From NCBI GenBank assembly GCA_020073365.1, contig JAIQFL010000144.1, positions 1-34,084 on the forward strand: a stretch of DNA of 34,084 bases, written 5' to 3'. The stretch comes from Terriglobia bacterium. Its GTDB lineage: Bacteria; Acidobacteriota; Terriglobia; Bryobacterales; Bryobacteraceae. Under the pieces are notes generated by a model. The model was given only the letters and a program-made list of their open reading frames with translations. It was not told where the DNA came from and did no database searches. The position numbers and the translations under genes are program-made. Within the stretch, counting starts at the first letter, position 1; each line of letters opens with the position of its first letter. Below, piece after piece: positions 17,395 to 27,192 of this stretch.

Positions 17395-18185
17395 AGATCC
17401 CGTTCACCAAGGCACACGGCGCCAAGAACGATTTTCTGCTCACCTGGCAGAACGACGCGCCCGAAGGCGACCTCGCTGCCATGGCCCGTGCCATCTGCGA
17501 CCGCCACACTGGCGTGGGCGCCGACGGCTGGCTGCTGGTCACTCCGCCCGTGGATGCCGATGCGGAGGGCTCGATCCAGCTCTACAACTCCGACGGCAGC
17601 ATGGCGGAGATTTCCGGCAACGGGACGCGTTGTGCGGCGGCGTTGCTGGTGCGTCACGGTTACGCCGCCGGCGTGGTGCGGGTCCGTACCGGAGCGGGCA
17701 TCAAGACGCTGAGGCTGCTCAAGCGCACCGCCCTGGCGTTCGAATTCGACATGAATATGGGCCGGCCGGAGATCACAGCCGAGCGGTTCGAACTGCCGCT
17801 TTCGACCGGGCCGCGCGACGTCACGCTGCTGTGGGTGGGGAACCCGCAGTGTGCCGTTCCGGTAGACGATTTCGATTTCGACTGGCGCGCCATGGGGGCG
17901 GAGATCGAGCGGCATCCGCATTTTCCCAACCGCACGAATGTCTCGTTCTTGAAGCACGTGGATGCGCACACCATTGACGTGCGGTTTTACGAGCGCGGGG
18001 CGGGGGAGACCATGAGTTCCGGGACGGGTTCGACGGGAGCGGCGGCGGCGGCCGTGGCGCGCGGGATGGTGGAATCTCCGGTGCGGGTGCTGACGCCCGC
18101 CGGCCCGATCGATCTGCGGTTCGAAGCGGATGTTTTCCTGACCGGGCCGGCGGAGATTACCTCGGAGGGCGAGTTCTTTTTGTAA
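17391..18185 (+). CDS. DapF-fold epimerase homologue lacking both catalytic Cys
   Basis: 264 aa, with the diaminopimelate epimerase fold and its landmarks: FTKAHGAKNDFLL at the start, NSDGSMAEISGNGTRC in the first half, and ERGAGETMSSGTGS in the second. In genuine DapF the two acid/base cysteines sit in (C)GNG and A(C)G(T/S)G. Here both positions are serine: Ser75 (TCC at 17613) and Ser210 (TCC at 18018). Known DapF inter-converts LL- and meso-diaminopimelate for lysine and peptidoglycan; with both thiols missing, ordinary racemisation is doubtful. It may be a paralogue with another activity, as in PhzF-like or dehydratase relatives. The GTG start overlaps ybjQ by 4 nt. The gene converges with the GlcG-like gene. 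Confidence 0.85.
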   Translation: MKIPFTKAHGAKNDFLLTWQNDAPEGDLAAMARAICDRHTGVGADGWLLVTPPVDADAEGSIQLYNSDGSMAEISGNGTRCAAALLVRHGYAAGVVRVRTGAGIKTLRLLKRTALAFEFDMNMGRPEITAERFELPLSTGPRDVTLLWVGNPQCAVPVDDFDFDWRAMGAEIERHPHFPNRTNVSFLKHVDAHTIDVRFYERGAGETMSSGTGSTGAAAAAVARGMVESPVRVLTPAGPIDLRFEADVFLTGPAEITSEGEFFL

Positions 18186-18194
18186 GAAGAGGAA

Positions 18195-18659
18195 CTACTT
18201 CTTCAGCAGGGCATCCACGCCGGCCTGGGCAATGGCTTCATCGACCTCCGATGCGGCCCCGCTGGCGGCGATCCCACCGATCACCTTGCCGTCGACTTTG
18301 ATCGGCACTCCGCCTTGATTCGGGAACGCGTCAGGGAAGACCAGGACTTGCAGATTGCCGTTCTTGAGCTGGTCGGCGGCGTCCTTCGACGGGCGGCCGT
18401 AAAGGGCGGCATGCCGGGCCTTCTTCTGCGCGAACTGGAGGGTGTTGAGGCCGGCGCCATCCGCCTTCTGGAGGAAGAGCAGGTTGGCGCTCTCGTCGAC
18501 AACGCATAGCGTCACCTGCACGTTGCGCTTCTGCGCTTCCGCTTCGGCGGCGGCGACCATGGTCTTGACGGCTTCCAGGTTCAACCACTTCTTGGTGGGC
18601 AGGTCGGCGGCGGATGTGAACGTCATGACAGTCAGGAGCAACGCTGGGAATTTGGACAT
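18195..18659 (-). CDS. Secreted GlcG/HbpS-like (DUF336) protein
   Basis: About 154 aa. A signal peptide (MSKFPALLLTVMTFTSAAD) precedes a GlcG/HbpS domain: LNLEAVKTMVAAAEAEAQKR, VTLCVVDESANLLFLQKADGA, and GGVPIKVDGKVIGGIAASGA. Relatives include the haem-binding sensor protein HbpS and PduO-C-like proteins; an exported form probably binds a small ligand or cofactor. The ATG at 18659 was preferred over 18665, because the earlier ATG overlaps a perfect TATAAT on this strand. No Shine-Dalgarno is seen. It is convergent with the dapF homologue, with 9 nt between the stops. Confidence 0.88.
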   Translation of the reverse strand: MSKFPALLLTVMTFTSAADLPTKKWLNLEAVKTMVAAAEAEAQKRNVQVTLCVVDESANLLFLQKADGAGLNTLQFAQKKARHAALYGRPSKDAADQLKNGNLQVLVFPDAFPNQGGVPIKVDGKVIGGIAASGAASEVDEAIAQAGVDALLKK

Positions 18660-18663
18660 GGGC

Positions 18664-18669
18664 ATTATA
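18664..18669 (-). promoter_or_regulatory. Consensus -10 box (TATAAT) of the GlcG-like gene
   Basis: Read on the minus strand, TATAAT ends 4 nt before the ATG at 18659 and overlaps the alternative ATG at 18665. This favours 18659 as the start and a leaderless or very short leader. Confidence 0.45.
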
Positions 18670-18705
18670 CTATCAAGGTCGCCGTCGGGAGGGTAGCAAA
18701 AGTAC

Positions 18706-19107
18706 TTAACAGCCGTCCAGAATCTCGGGGCCCATAATCTGCATGTGGATGGCTTCCATCACTTTCCCGGTGCCGGCGAGCTTGTCGGCGAGGCGGATGG
18801 CGGTGATGTGGCTCATGCGGAATTCCTCCAGGGTCAGTCGGCGGATGGCTCTCATCCGGATGGGCCGTAGCGCACGGTCGGAGCAGGGCATCAGGAAATA
18901 GGTCTCATTCGATTCCAGATCGCCGGATTCCGCCGATTCGACGAAGATCTGCGCCGTCAGGCCCATTTGGCAGAAGTTCACGCGTTTGCCGTCGGTCTCG
19001 GGGAAGAGCGCCCAGAGTTCGCGCTCGGTGTCGATGTAGTCCTCAAAGCTGAAGGTCTTCGGGAGAGGATACGAAACACCGGGTTCCAGGAACGAATACA
19101 TGGGCAC
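18706..19107 (-). CDS. Hypothetical protein, about 133 aa
   Basis: Not recognised. It is a soluble, acidic, mixed alpha/beta protein without signal peptide or membrane segment. Visible features are an aromatic N-terminus (MYSFLEPGVSYPLPKTFSFEDY), an Arg-rich strand near the middle (RPIRMRAIRRLTLEEFR) and a Met-rich end. GTG at 19107 was chosen because AGGAG lies 6 nt upstream; ATG at 19101 and TTG at 19125 are alternatives. It lies upstream of the GlcG-like gene on the same strand with a 46-nt gap. Codon use matches the neighbours and the frame is open throughout, so it is probably a real gene. Confidence 0.65.
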   Translation of the reverse strand: MPMYSFLEPGVSYPLPKTFSFEDYIDTERELWALFPETDGKRVNFCQMGLTAQIFVESAESGDLESNETYFLMPCSDRALRPIRMRAIRRLTLEEFRMSHITAIRLADKLAGTGKVMEAIHMQIMGPEILDGC

Positions 19108-19288
19108 AGAGGGCTCCTGCCTCAAGTGTACCCTTTATTACTGGGGTGGGGGGTGCGCTGGGAGCGAGAACTTGGAAACGGCGTCGCCAGCTTACCCCGT
19201 CAAATTCTTCAACATGGCTCGAAATAGTGCCCGGAAACCATTGACAAGCTGCGCTAAACTGCGCAAGCTGGAATTGCGAGGTGATTAT

Positions 19289-20302
19289 ATGATAGGGTTC
19301 AGGATCTTCGCTCTTTCCGCTGCAATTCTGGCGGTGGGCGCCGTTACCGCGTCTGCCCAACCCGTGATCTCCGCCAAAGCCGGGACGATCGCGAAGGTGG
19401 AAGGCAAGGTGTACCTGGGCGATCAAGTGGTTGAGGAATCGCTCACGAAGTTCCCTGATATCAAAGAGAACGGGGTCGTGCGCACCGAAGATGGACGGGC
19501 CGAGGTCCTGTTGACGCCGGGCGTGATCCTGCACCTCGGTGAGAAGAGCTCCTTCCGCCTGATCACCAACCGGCTCATCGACACCCGCCTCGAACTGTTG
19601 ACCGGCTCGGCCGTAGTGGACGCCGAGGAGATCGCGAAGGATACAAATGTGACGGTGGTTTGCAAGGATGGCACCATCGTTGTGGCGAAAGCCGGCCACT
19701 ACCGCTTCGATGCGGAGCCCGCGCGAATCAAGGTGTTTGCCGGGGTTGCCAATGTTCAGATCGGGGGCCAGCACATTGAGGTCGCGTCCGGCAAGATGCT
19801 GGGCCTCACCGGCGACACTGCGTCGCTGGAAAAGTTTGACCGGAACGATACCGATAGCCTGGACAACTGGGCCCGCCGCCGGGGCGAGATCATGGCCTTG
19901 GCCAATGTATCAGCGGCCAAATCGCTGTACAACAGTTACGCTTCCGTCGGCCCTGGTGGTATGTGGGGCTGGAATCCATACTTCGGCCTGTACACCTACA
20001 TCCCCGGTTCCGGAAGGTTCTGCGACTCGCTCTGGGGCTATTGCTATTGGAGCCCCAACACAGTGAACCGCATGTACTATCAACCGCCACCCGCAATCTT
20101 CAACGGTGGTGGCGGTGGCTACAGCCCGTCATACTCCACGATGGCGCCCACATCGGGCGGATACTCGGGGGCAATGGCCTCGTCCTCGGCAGGGGTTTCA
20201 TCCGCCCCAGCGGCGGCCGCCAGTTCTTCGAGCGCGGCATCGTCCTCAGGTGCTTCCTCGGCAGGGCATGGTTCGGGCGGCGGCGGCGGCCGCGGGCACT
20301 AG
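19289..20302 (+). CDS. Secreted FecR-domain protein with low-complexity tail
   Basis: 337 aa. The ATG at 19289 follows GAGGTG and begins a signal peptide (MIGFRIFALSAAILAVGAVTA, then SAQP). Residues 30-200 form a FecR-type beta domain (AKVEGKVYLGDQ; GRAEVLLTPGVILHLGEKSSFRLI; ARIKVFAGVANVQIGG). Next comes a Trp/Tyr/Gly-rich stretch (about 225-275; GMWGWNPYFGLYTYIPGSG) and a Ser/Ala/Gly tail ending GGGGGRGH. There is no transmembrane segment beyond the signal, so it is not a classical anti-sigma factor; it is probably a periplasmic or surface protein, and the tail may be disordered. The repeat-containing protein at 27193 has a comparable Tyr/Trp-rich middle. A terminator follows. Confidence 0.82.
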   Translation: MIGFRIFALSAAILAVGAVTASAQPVISAKAGTIAKVEGKVYLGDQVVEESLTKFPDIKENGVVRTEDGRAEVLLTPGVILHLGEKSSFRLITNRLIDTRLELLTGSAVVDAEEIAKDTNVTVVCKDGTIVVAKAGHYRFDAEPARIKVFAGVANVQIGGQHIEVASGKMLGLTGDTASLEKFDRNDTDSLDNWARRRGEIMALANVSAAKSLYNSYASVGPGGMWGWNPYFGLYTYIPGSGRFCDSLWGYCYWSPNTVNRMYYQPPPAIFNGGGGGYSPSYSTMAPTSGGYSGAMASSSAGVSSAPAAAASSSSAASSSGASSAGHGSGGGGGRGH

Positions 20303-20326
20303 ACCGCAAGGCAGAGCGAAATCCAT

Positions 20327-20369
20327 CGGGCCGGCCAGGCTTGTGACTTGGCCGGCCCGTAGTTTCTTG
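20327..20369 (+). terminator. Rho-independent-type terminator
   Basis: CGGGCCGGCCA (20327-20337) pairs with TGGCCGGCCCG (20349-20359) around an 11-nt loop, followed by TAGTTTCTTG. The stem is perfect and GC-rich; the T-tract is short. It lies 25 nt after the FecR-protein stop. Confidence 0.65.
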
Positions 20370-20478
20370 TCCTCCTACAGTGCGTGTTTCAGTCCACATG
20401 GTCCGGTGGGGAATGGCTGCGCCGGTCACTTCGGGGCGGGCTTTTCCGGTGGTCTGCTACCATTGTATTCGCGATGCA

Positions 20479-20843
20479 ATGAGCTTGAATACGCGCGGCG
20501 TTTTGAACGCTGCTCAACTCAACCGGCACTACTTGGAGCACGGAAGGGATTTTGGACACACCACTGTTGCCGAATACGAAGTGCTCGCTGATGAATTCTT
20601 AGGCGGCCCGAAGGCGAATTCCGCTTACGAGTGTCGCCGTTCCAAGGGGGACATTCTGCCTTTCGATTCTGCGACAGGTGCCTATGGCGTGCTAAATCGG
20701 GACAGAGTGATTCGGACGTTTTACAGGCCGTGCCATGTGCTTCAGTCCCGGCGATCAACAGGGCTGCCATCGAGCAGGCTGGCCGCTGCCACAAGCACGC
20801 GACGAATCTGCTATATTTCCAATCGGAGTGCAATCGATGGTGA
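20479..20843 (+). pseudogene. Frameshifted polymorphic-toxin C-terminal nuclease-like domain
   Basis: From ATG 20479 the frame reads HYLEHGRDFGHTTVAEYEVL, then GDILPFDSATGAYGVLNR and VIRTFYRP, a pattern I associate with the C-terminal nuclease domain of Rhs/CdiA-like polymorphic toxins (BECR-like, tentative). At about 20727-20735 the frame shifts; the next frame continues with the expected ending (SVPAINRAAIEQAGRCHKHA, then TNLLYFQSECNRW) to the TGA at 20841. One indel therefore splits the domain. No large carrier protein (Rhs, CdiA, YD repeats) lies upstream, so this is an orphan tip. The next small gene overlaps its end, as immunity genes often do. Confidence 0.55.
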
Positions 20844-20980
20844 CAAAATATTTGTGCCCGGTGTGTGGCTATCGAATGGATGAGCCACCATCCGACTACA
20901 ATATTTGCCCATCGTGTGGAACCGAATTTGGATGTCACGATGTTAATGCCTCTATCCCACAACTCAGGGCGGCTTCCTGA
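20837..20980 (+). CDS. Short zinc-ribbon (CPxC...CPSC) protein, probably truncated
   Basis: 47 aa starting ATG 20837 and overlapping the toxin-like stop by 7 nt. Two Cys pairs, YLCPVCGYRMDEPP and YNICPSCGTEF, make a zinc ribbon like the Cys-rich CPCC family. Relatives usually run on for 30 or more residues with a Trp-rich helix; here a stop after LRAAS cuts it short, and another frame stays open further (GGFLNIARANTDPG). Position directly after a toxin-like domain suggests a former immunity or accessory protein, by inference only. Confidence 0.5.
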   Translation: MVTKYLCPVCGYRMDEPPSDYNICPSCGTEFGCHDVNASIPQLRAAS

Positions 20981-21140
20981 ACATTGCACGCGCGAACACA
21001 GACCCAGGCCTGAGCGGATTGTTGCGCATGGCTTCCGGAGAATCCCAGCGCAATCCAGCGCCCCTCGAGGTACCCGGCAAGGTATCTGGGGTAGAGGCGC
21101 TCCAGTATCGCCCCACCCAGGGATCCAGGTAGATTACGCA
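20981..21140. other. Degenerate coding remnants
   Basis: No intact gene. Short open stretches in different frames on the plus strand look like the tail of a broken gene rather than random intergenic DNA, but none is assignable. Confidence 0.35.
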
Positions 21141-21615
21141 ATGGAACTTGTTGCCATAGCGCTCGCCAGAGTAGCCAGCTTTCTGGAAATCGAAGGAATT
21201 GATCCGACGGGGAAGACATCAACCCGAGAAGCCTGTAAGCGCCTTGCGGACAGGTACTCGTTTGTGAAGTTCCCGCAAACAATCGAGGAGTTCGATTTTC
21301 AAAAGGGCATAGAGTTCACGGCCGGGAAGCTCGGAACCATCAACATCGACAAAATGACGATATTTGGAAATGGGCTAGATCGCTCAGAGGTTAAGCGCTG
21401 GGGTGTCCCACGATTTCCGCCAGGCCATCACTTTTGAGCCGTCCCTGGTTGCGGTTGGCGCCGATCTTTCCCAAATCAAACTCAACCCGTCTCCCTTCAC
21501 AATCGAGCGCCGGTTGGATACACCGTTTTTCGAGAATACATATTTTTCGGTTGCACCAGTACGAACCGCGGACCATTTCGAACTTATACAGCAATTCGAA
21601 GCAGAACTGTCCTAA
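21141..21615 (+). pseudogene. Broken immunity-like protein (frameshift, internal loss)
   Basis: From ATG 21141 a well-behaved frame begins MELVAIALARVASFLEIEGI and reads through FVKFPQTIEEFDFQKGIEF and KLGTINIDKMTIFGNGL to a stop at 21435-21437. The next frame from about 21403 resumes protein-like sequence (SHDFRQAITFEPSLVAVGAD; TPFFENTYFSVAPVRTADHF; ELIQQFEAELS) ending at 21615. The two halves look like the ends of one protein joined across a frameshift near 21400, and a central segment may be missing. I do not recognise a named family. Its place next to the toxin-like and zinc-ribbon remnants suggests an immunity gene. Confidence 0.5.
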
Positions 21616-21718
21616 CGTGGCAGTGGCTTGCCAATTCCAGCCAGCCACCGTCGCACTTGATCCCCGCCCCCAAAATCTAACCTGTTAACCCACCCTTCAT
21701 CACCTCTGTCGAATCCCT

Positions 21719-21724
21719 TACACT
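21719..21724 (+). promoter_or_regulatory. Candidate -10 box (TACACT) of the MBL gene
   Basis: TACACT ends 8 nt before the GTG at 21733. No Shine-Dalgarno lies at normal distance upstream of this GTG. Confidence 0.35.
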
Positions 21725-21732
21725 GTCACAAG

Positions 21733-22800
21733 GTGCAGGAGAACGATCGGCAACGTGAGGGATACACATTAACCGGCGCGCCGGCGCGCTATGGCGGAGG
21801 TCTTCATCCGCTCGGGCAGGATGTGCTGGCATGGTTGACGCCGAACGGAGGTTGGGGCGAGAGTAACGCGGCGCTCATTTCGGGGCACGGCGCCTCGCTG
21901 CTGGTGGACACGCTGTGGGACCTTCCGCGCACCGCGGCCATGCTCGCTGCGTTCCAGCCTAAGCTCGAATCGGCCCCGATCCGGCAGCTAGTCAACACGC
22001 ATTCCGATGGCGACCACTGGTTCGGCAACGAACTGGTGGGCGCCGACGAAATCATTTCCACCAGAGCCGCGGCGCGCAACATGAGGCGGCACGGACCGGG
22101 CCAACTGACGTTCCTGCACGCTGTTTCCAGCGTGTTTCGAGCGATGAGCTATGCTCCGATTCCGAAACGCAGGGATTGGCGTGCCGCGGCGGATTACTTC
22201 GACGGCATTCTGCGCCCCTTCGATTTCTCGATGATTCGTCCGGAGCGCCCCACCTCGACGTTTTCCGGAAAACTCCAACTGAATGTGGGCGGCCGGGAGG
22301 TCCAGTTGATCGACGTGGGACCGGCGCACACCTCGGGGGACCTGATCGTCCATCTGCCGGATGACCGGATGGTGTTTGCCGGCGACATCCTGTTTCTGGG
22401 GATGACGCCGGTATTGTGGGACGGCTCGGCGAGGAACTGGATCAAAGCCTGTGAGCGGATTCTGGCATTGAAAGCGGACACGGTCCTCCCGGGTCATGGC
22501 CCTGTCACCGATCTGGCAGGGGTAGACGGAGTTCGGCGGTACTGGCAGTTCCTCAGATCCGCCGTGCGGCTGCACTTCGAGAAGGGCCGCCCGGCAACCT
22601 GGGCCGCTCAGCACATCGTACGGAGCGACCAGTTTCTGAAGCAGCCTTTTGCGAAGTGGGATGGCCAGGAGCGCATCGTGATCAATGTCCACGCGATTTA
22701 TCGGCGGCTGTTGGGCCGCAAGCGCCGGGTGAGTACCTGGACACGCCTGAACCTGTTGCGACAGGCTGCCGTATTGGCGCGGAAACTTGCGGAGGACTAA
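21733..22800 (+). CDS. Metallo-beta-lactamase-fold hydrolase
   Basis: 355 aa, cytoplasmic (no signal peptide). The MBL metal motif is NTHSDGDHWFGN (His90-x-Asp92-x-Asp94-His95), so the usual second His is Asp. Further ligands are in PAHTSGDLIVHLPDDRMVFA, GDILF and the late GHGP (PGHGPVTDL). After the core, about 90 C-terminal residues are helical and basic (RRLLGRKRRVSTWTRLNLLR). The general class covers lactonases, glyoxalase II-like thioesterases and sulfatases; the substrate is not deducible. The start is GTG, in frame and preceded by a TACACT box. It is monocistronic: decayed genes lie before it and a 380-nt gap after it. Confidence 0.85.
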   Translation: MQENDRQREGYTLTGAPARYGGGLHPLGQDVLAWLTPNGGWGESNAALISGHGASLLVDTLWDLPRTAAMLAAFQPKLESAPIRQLVNTHSDGDHWFGNELVGADEIISTRAAARNMRRHGPGQLTFLHAVSSVFRAMSYAPIPKRRDWRAAADYFDGILRPFDFSMIRPERPTSTFSGKLQLNVGGREVQLIDVGPAHTSGDLIVHLPDDRMVFAGDILFLGMTPVLWDGSARNWIKACERILALKADTVLPGHGPVTDLAGVDGVRRYWQFLRSAVRLHFEKGRPATWAAQHIVRSDQFLKQPFAKWDGQERIVINVHAIYRRLLGRKRRVSTWTRLNLLRQAAVLARKLAED

Positions 22801-23180
22801 GAATTCGTTGGCGTGCGGGCTCCAGCGGTGGCGCGGGCTGCGCCACGTTACCGCGGCGGCGCACGCATGCGGCGCGCCTGTGAGTATCCAGCCGTAGCCG
22901 TGGGAGTATCGCTGTCAATGCGAATCGCGTGGGTCCTGGCCGAGTCGCCGTTGTGGTTCTGATGTTGACGAACGGGCAGTACGGATATTTCCGCGGTTCC
23001 GTGCGACGCCGATTCAGAGCCGCGCCCTTCAGAGTCAGGGGCCATGAAATTGGGCCACCGATGAATACGGAGGAACACCGATAGCTCGGCCCATCTGGTC
23101 GTACCCAGCTTAGCCCATCCGAGCTTTGAAAGCGCTTACCCCTGCGATAAGATACTAGTCACCGTGGTCAGGAGGTAAGG
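22801..23180. other. Intergenic region with repeat-like motif and S9 promoter
   Basis: 380 nt without a gene. Around 23050-23085 is a sequence of the type GCCACCGATGAATACGGAGG followed by AACACCGAT, which resembles a motif dispersed in many genomes (recall only). A -35/-10 pair for the peptidase lies at 23126-23153, followed by AGGAGGTAAGG directly before its ATG. Confidence 0.5.
23126..23153 (+). promoter_or_regulatory. Candidate sigma-70-type promoter of the S9 peptidase
   Basis: TTGAAA (23126-23131), 16-nt spacer, TAAGAT (23148-23153), then 27 nt to the ATG containing AGGAGG. This is the best -35/-10 pair seen in the window. Confidence 0.5.
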
Positions 23181-25847
<2,667 letters not shown>

Positions 25848-25891
25848 GCATCTGTAAGAAAATAAGTGTAGCAATTAAACCATTTCCGGCC

Positions 25892-25897
25892 TAGAAT
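25892..25897 (+). promoter_or_regulatory. Candidate -10 box (TAGAAT) of the transposase gene
   Basis: TAGAAT ends 6 nt before the GTG at 25904, a leaderless-type spacing. No Shine-Dalgarno is present. Confidence 0.35.
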
Positions 25898-25903
25898 GTT
25901 CTT

Positions 25904-27139
25904 GTGGCCGACGAAGGTGAGATCAAGCAGCGCTTCTCTCAGTTGGAGGCTTGGCTGGATGAGCGTACGCGACGGTTGTGGGCGGCTGCGGAAAGCGTGG
26001 CCCACGGGCGGGGAGGCATATCGCTGGTGGCGCGCGCCAGTGGCGTTTCCAGGCGGGCCATCGCTGTGGGTTTAGCGGAATTGCGAAAGAAGCCGGAGCG
26101 CTCCCAGCGGACCCGTTTGCCGATTCGGCAAAAAGGTGGTGGCCGCAAGAAGGCAGCCCTCAAGGATCCGGATCTGCTGGTCGATCTGGAGAAACTCTTG
26201 GAACCAGTTACGCGAGGGGATCCTCAGTCCCCGCTTCGTTGGACCTGCAAGAGCGTGCGCAATCTGGCCGACGAACTGCGGGCCCAGGGACACGATGTGA
26301 GCCATATGCTGGTTGCGGAACTGTTGCACGAACAGAAGTACAGCCTGCAGGCGAACCGCAAGACCAAGGAAGGCTCCTCGCATCCGGACCGCAATGCGCA
26401 GTTTGAATACATCAACGCGAAGGCGACGGAATTCCTGAAGAGTGGCCAGCCGGCTATTTCCGTGGACACGAAAAAGAAGGAACAGATCGGGGACTACAAG
26501 AATGGGGGCTGCGAATGGCGGCCAAAGGGCCAGCCCGAACCGGTCCAAGTACATGATTTCGGAAAGCAAAAAGACGTTCCCTACGGAGTTTACGATCTGG
26601 GGCAGAACGCAGGTTGGGTCAACGTTGGCACTGATCACGACACGTCAGCGTTCGCCGTCGAGAGCATCCGTCGATGGTGGAACATGATGGGCCGAGAAGC
26701 GTACCCCGAAGCCCGTCAGCTTCTGATTACAGCAGACAGTGGAGGCAGTAATGGATCGCGAAGGCGGTTGTGGAAACTGGAGTTGCAGAAGTTGGCCGAC
26801 GAAACCAGGCTGGAAATCTCAGTCTGCCACTTTCCGCCGGGAACCAGCAAATGGAACAAGATCGAGCATCGCCTATTCTCCTTTATCACCAAGAACTGGC
26901 GCGGCAAACCGTTGGTGAGCCATGAAGTCATCGTCAACCTGATCGCAGCCACCACCACAAGAACCGGCCTTCGCGTTCAAAGCCAGTTGGACACAGGCAA
27001 GTACCCGAAAGGAATCAAAGTGGGCAAAGAGGAGTTTGCCGCCCTCCAAATGCGCCGCGACACCTTCCACGGCGAATGGAACTACGCCATCCTGCCTCGC
27101 TCATTTTTCAAGGACCGGCTGGTGACAGACGTCCAATAG
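25904..27139 (+). mobile_element. ISAzo13-family transposase (intact)
   Basis: 411 aa, GTG start. The N-terminal half has a helix-turn-helix (ISLVARASGVSRRAIAVGLA) and a basic linker; the catalytic DDE-type core shows Asp in SVDTKKKEQIGDY, Asp in LLITADSGGSNGSR and Glu in GTSKWNKIEHRLFSF, the order and motifs of ISAzo13 transposases. The reading frame is full-length. It nearly fills the space between the S9 peptidase (stop 25847) and the secreted repeat protein (start 27193), leaving about 55 nt on each side. Clear terminal inverted repeats were not found; only a weak similarity, GTAAGAAAATAAGTG at about 25854 against the complement of CACTTTTAC at about 27152-27160, is visible. Insertion does not break either neighbour. 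Confidence 0.9.
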
Positions 27140-27192
27140 AGTATGGCATTGGCACTTTTACGGACCGATCGCGATAATAACTGGAGAGCTTT

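Noticed and set aside
19241..19266. TTGACA as the -35 of the FecR-protein gene
   Set aside because: No acceptable -10 hexamer lies 16-18 nt downstream.
22848..23078. A 76-codon minus-strand frame in the MBL-S9 gap
   Set aside because: It has no domain, and part of it is the translation of a dispersed non-coding motif.
25848..27192. Defined terminal inverted repeats and target duplication for the ISAzo13 element
   Set aside because: Only weak imperfect similarity between the flanks and no duplicated target could be found by eye.
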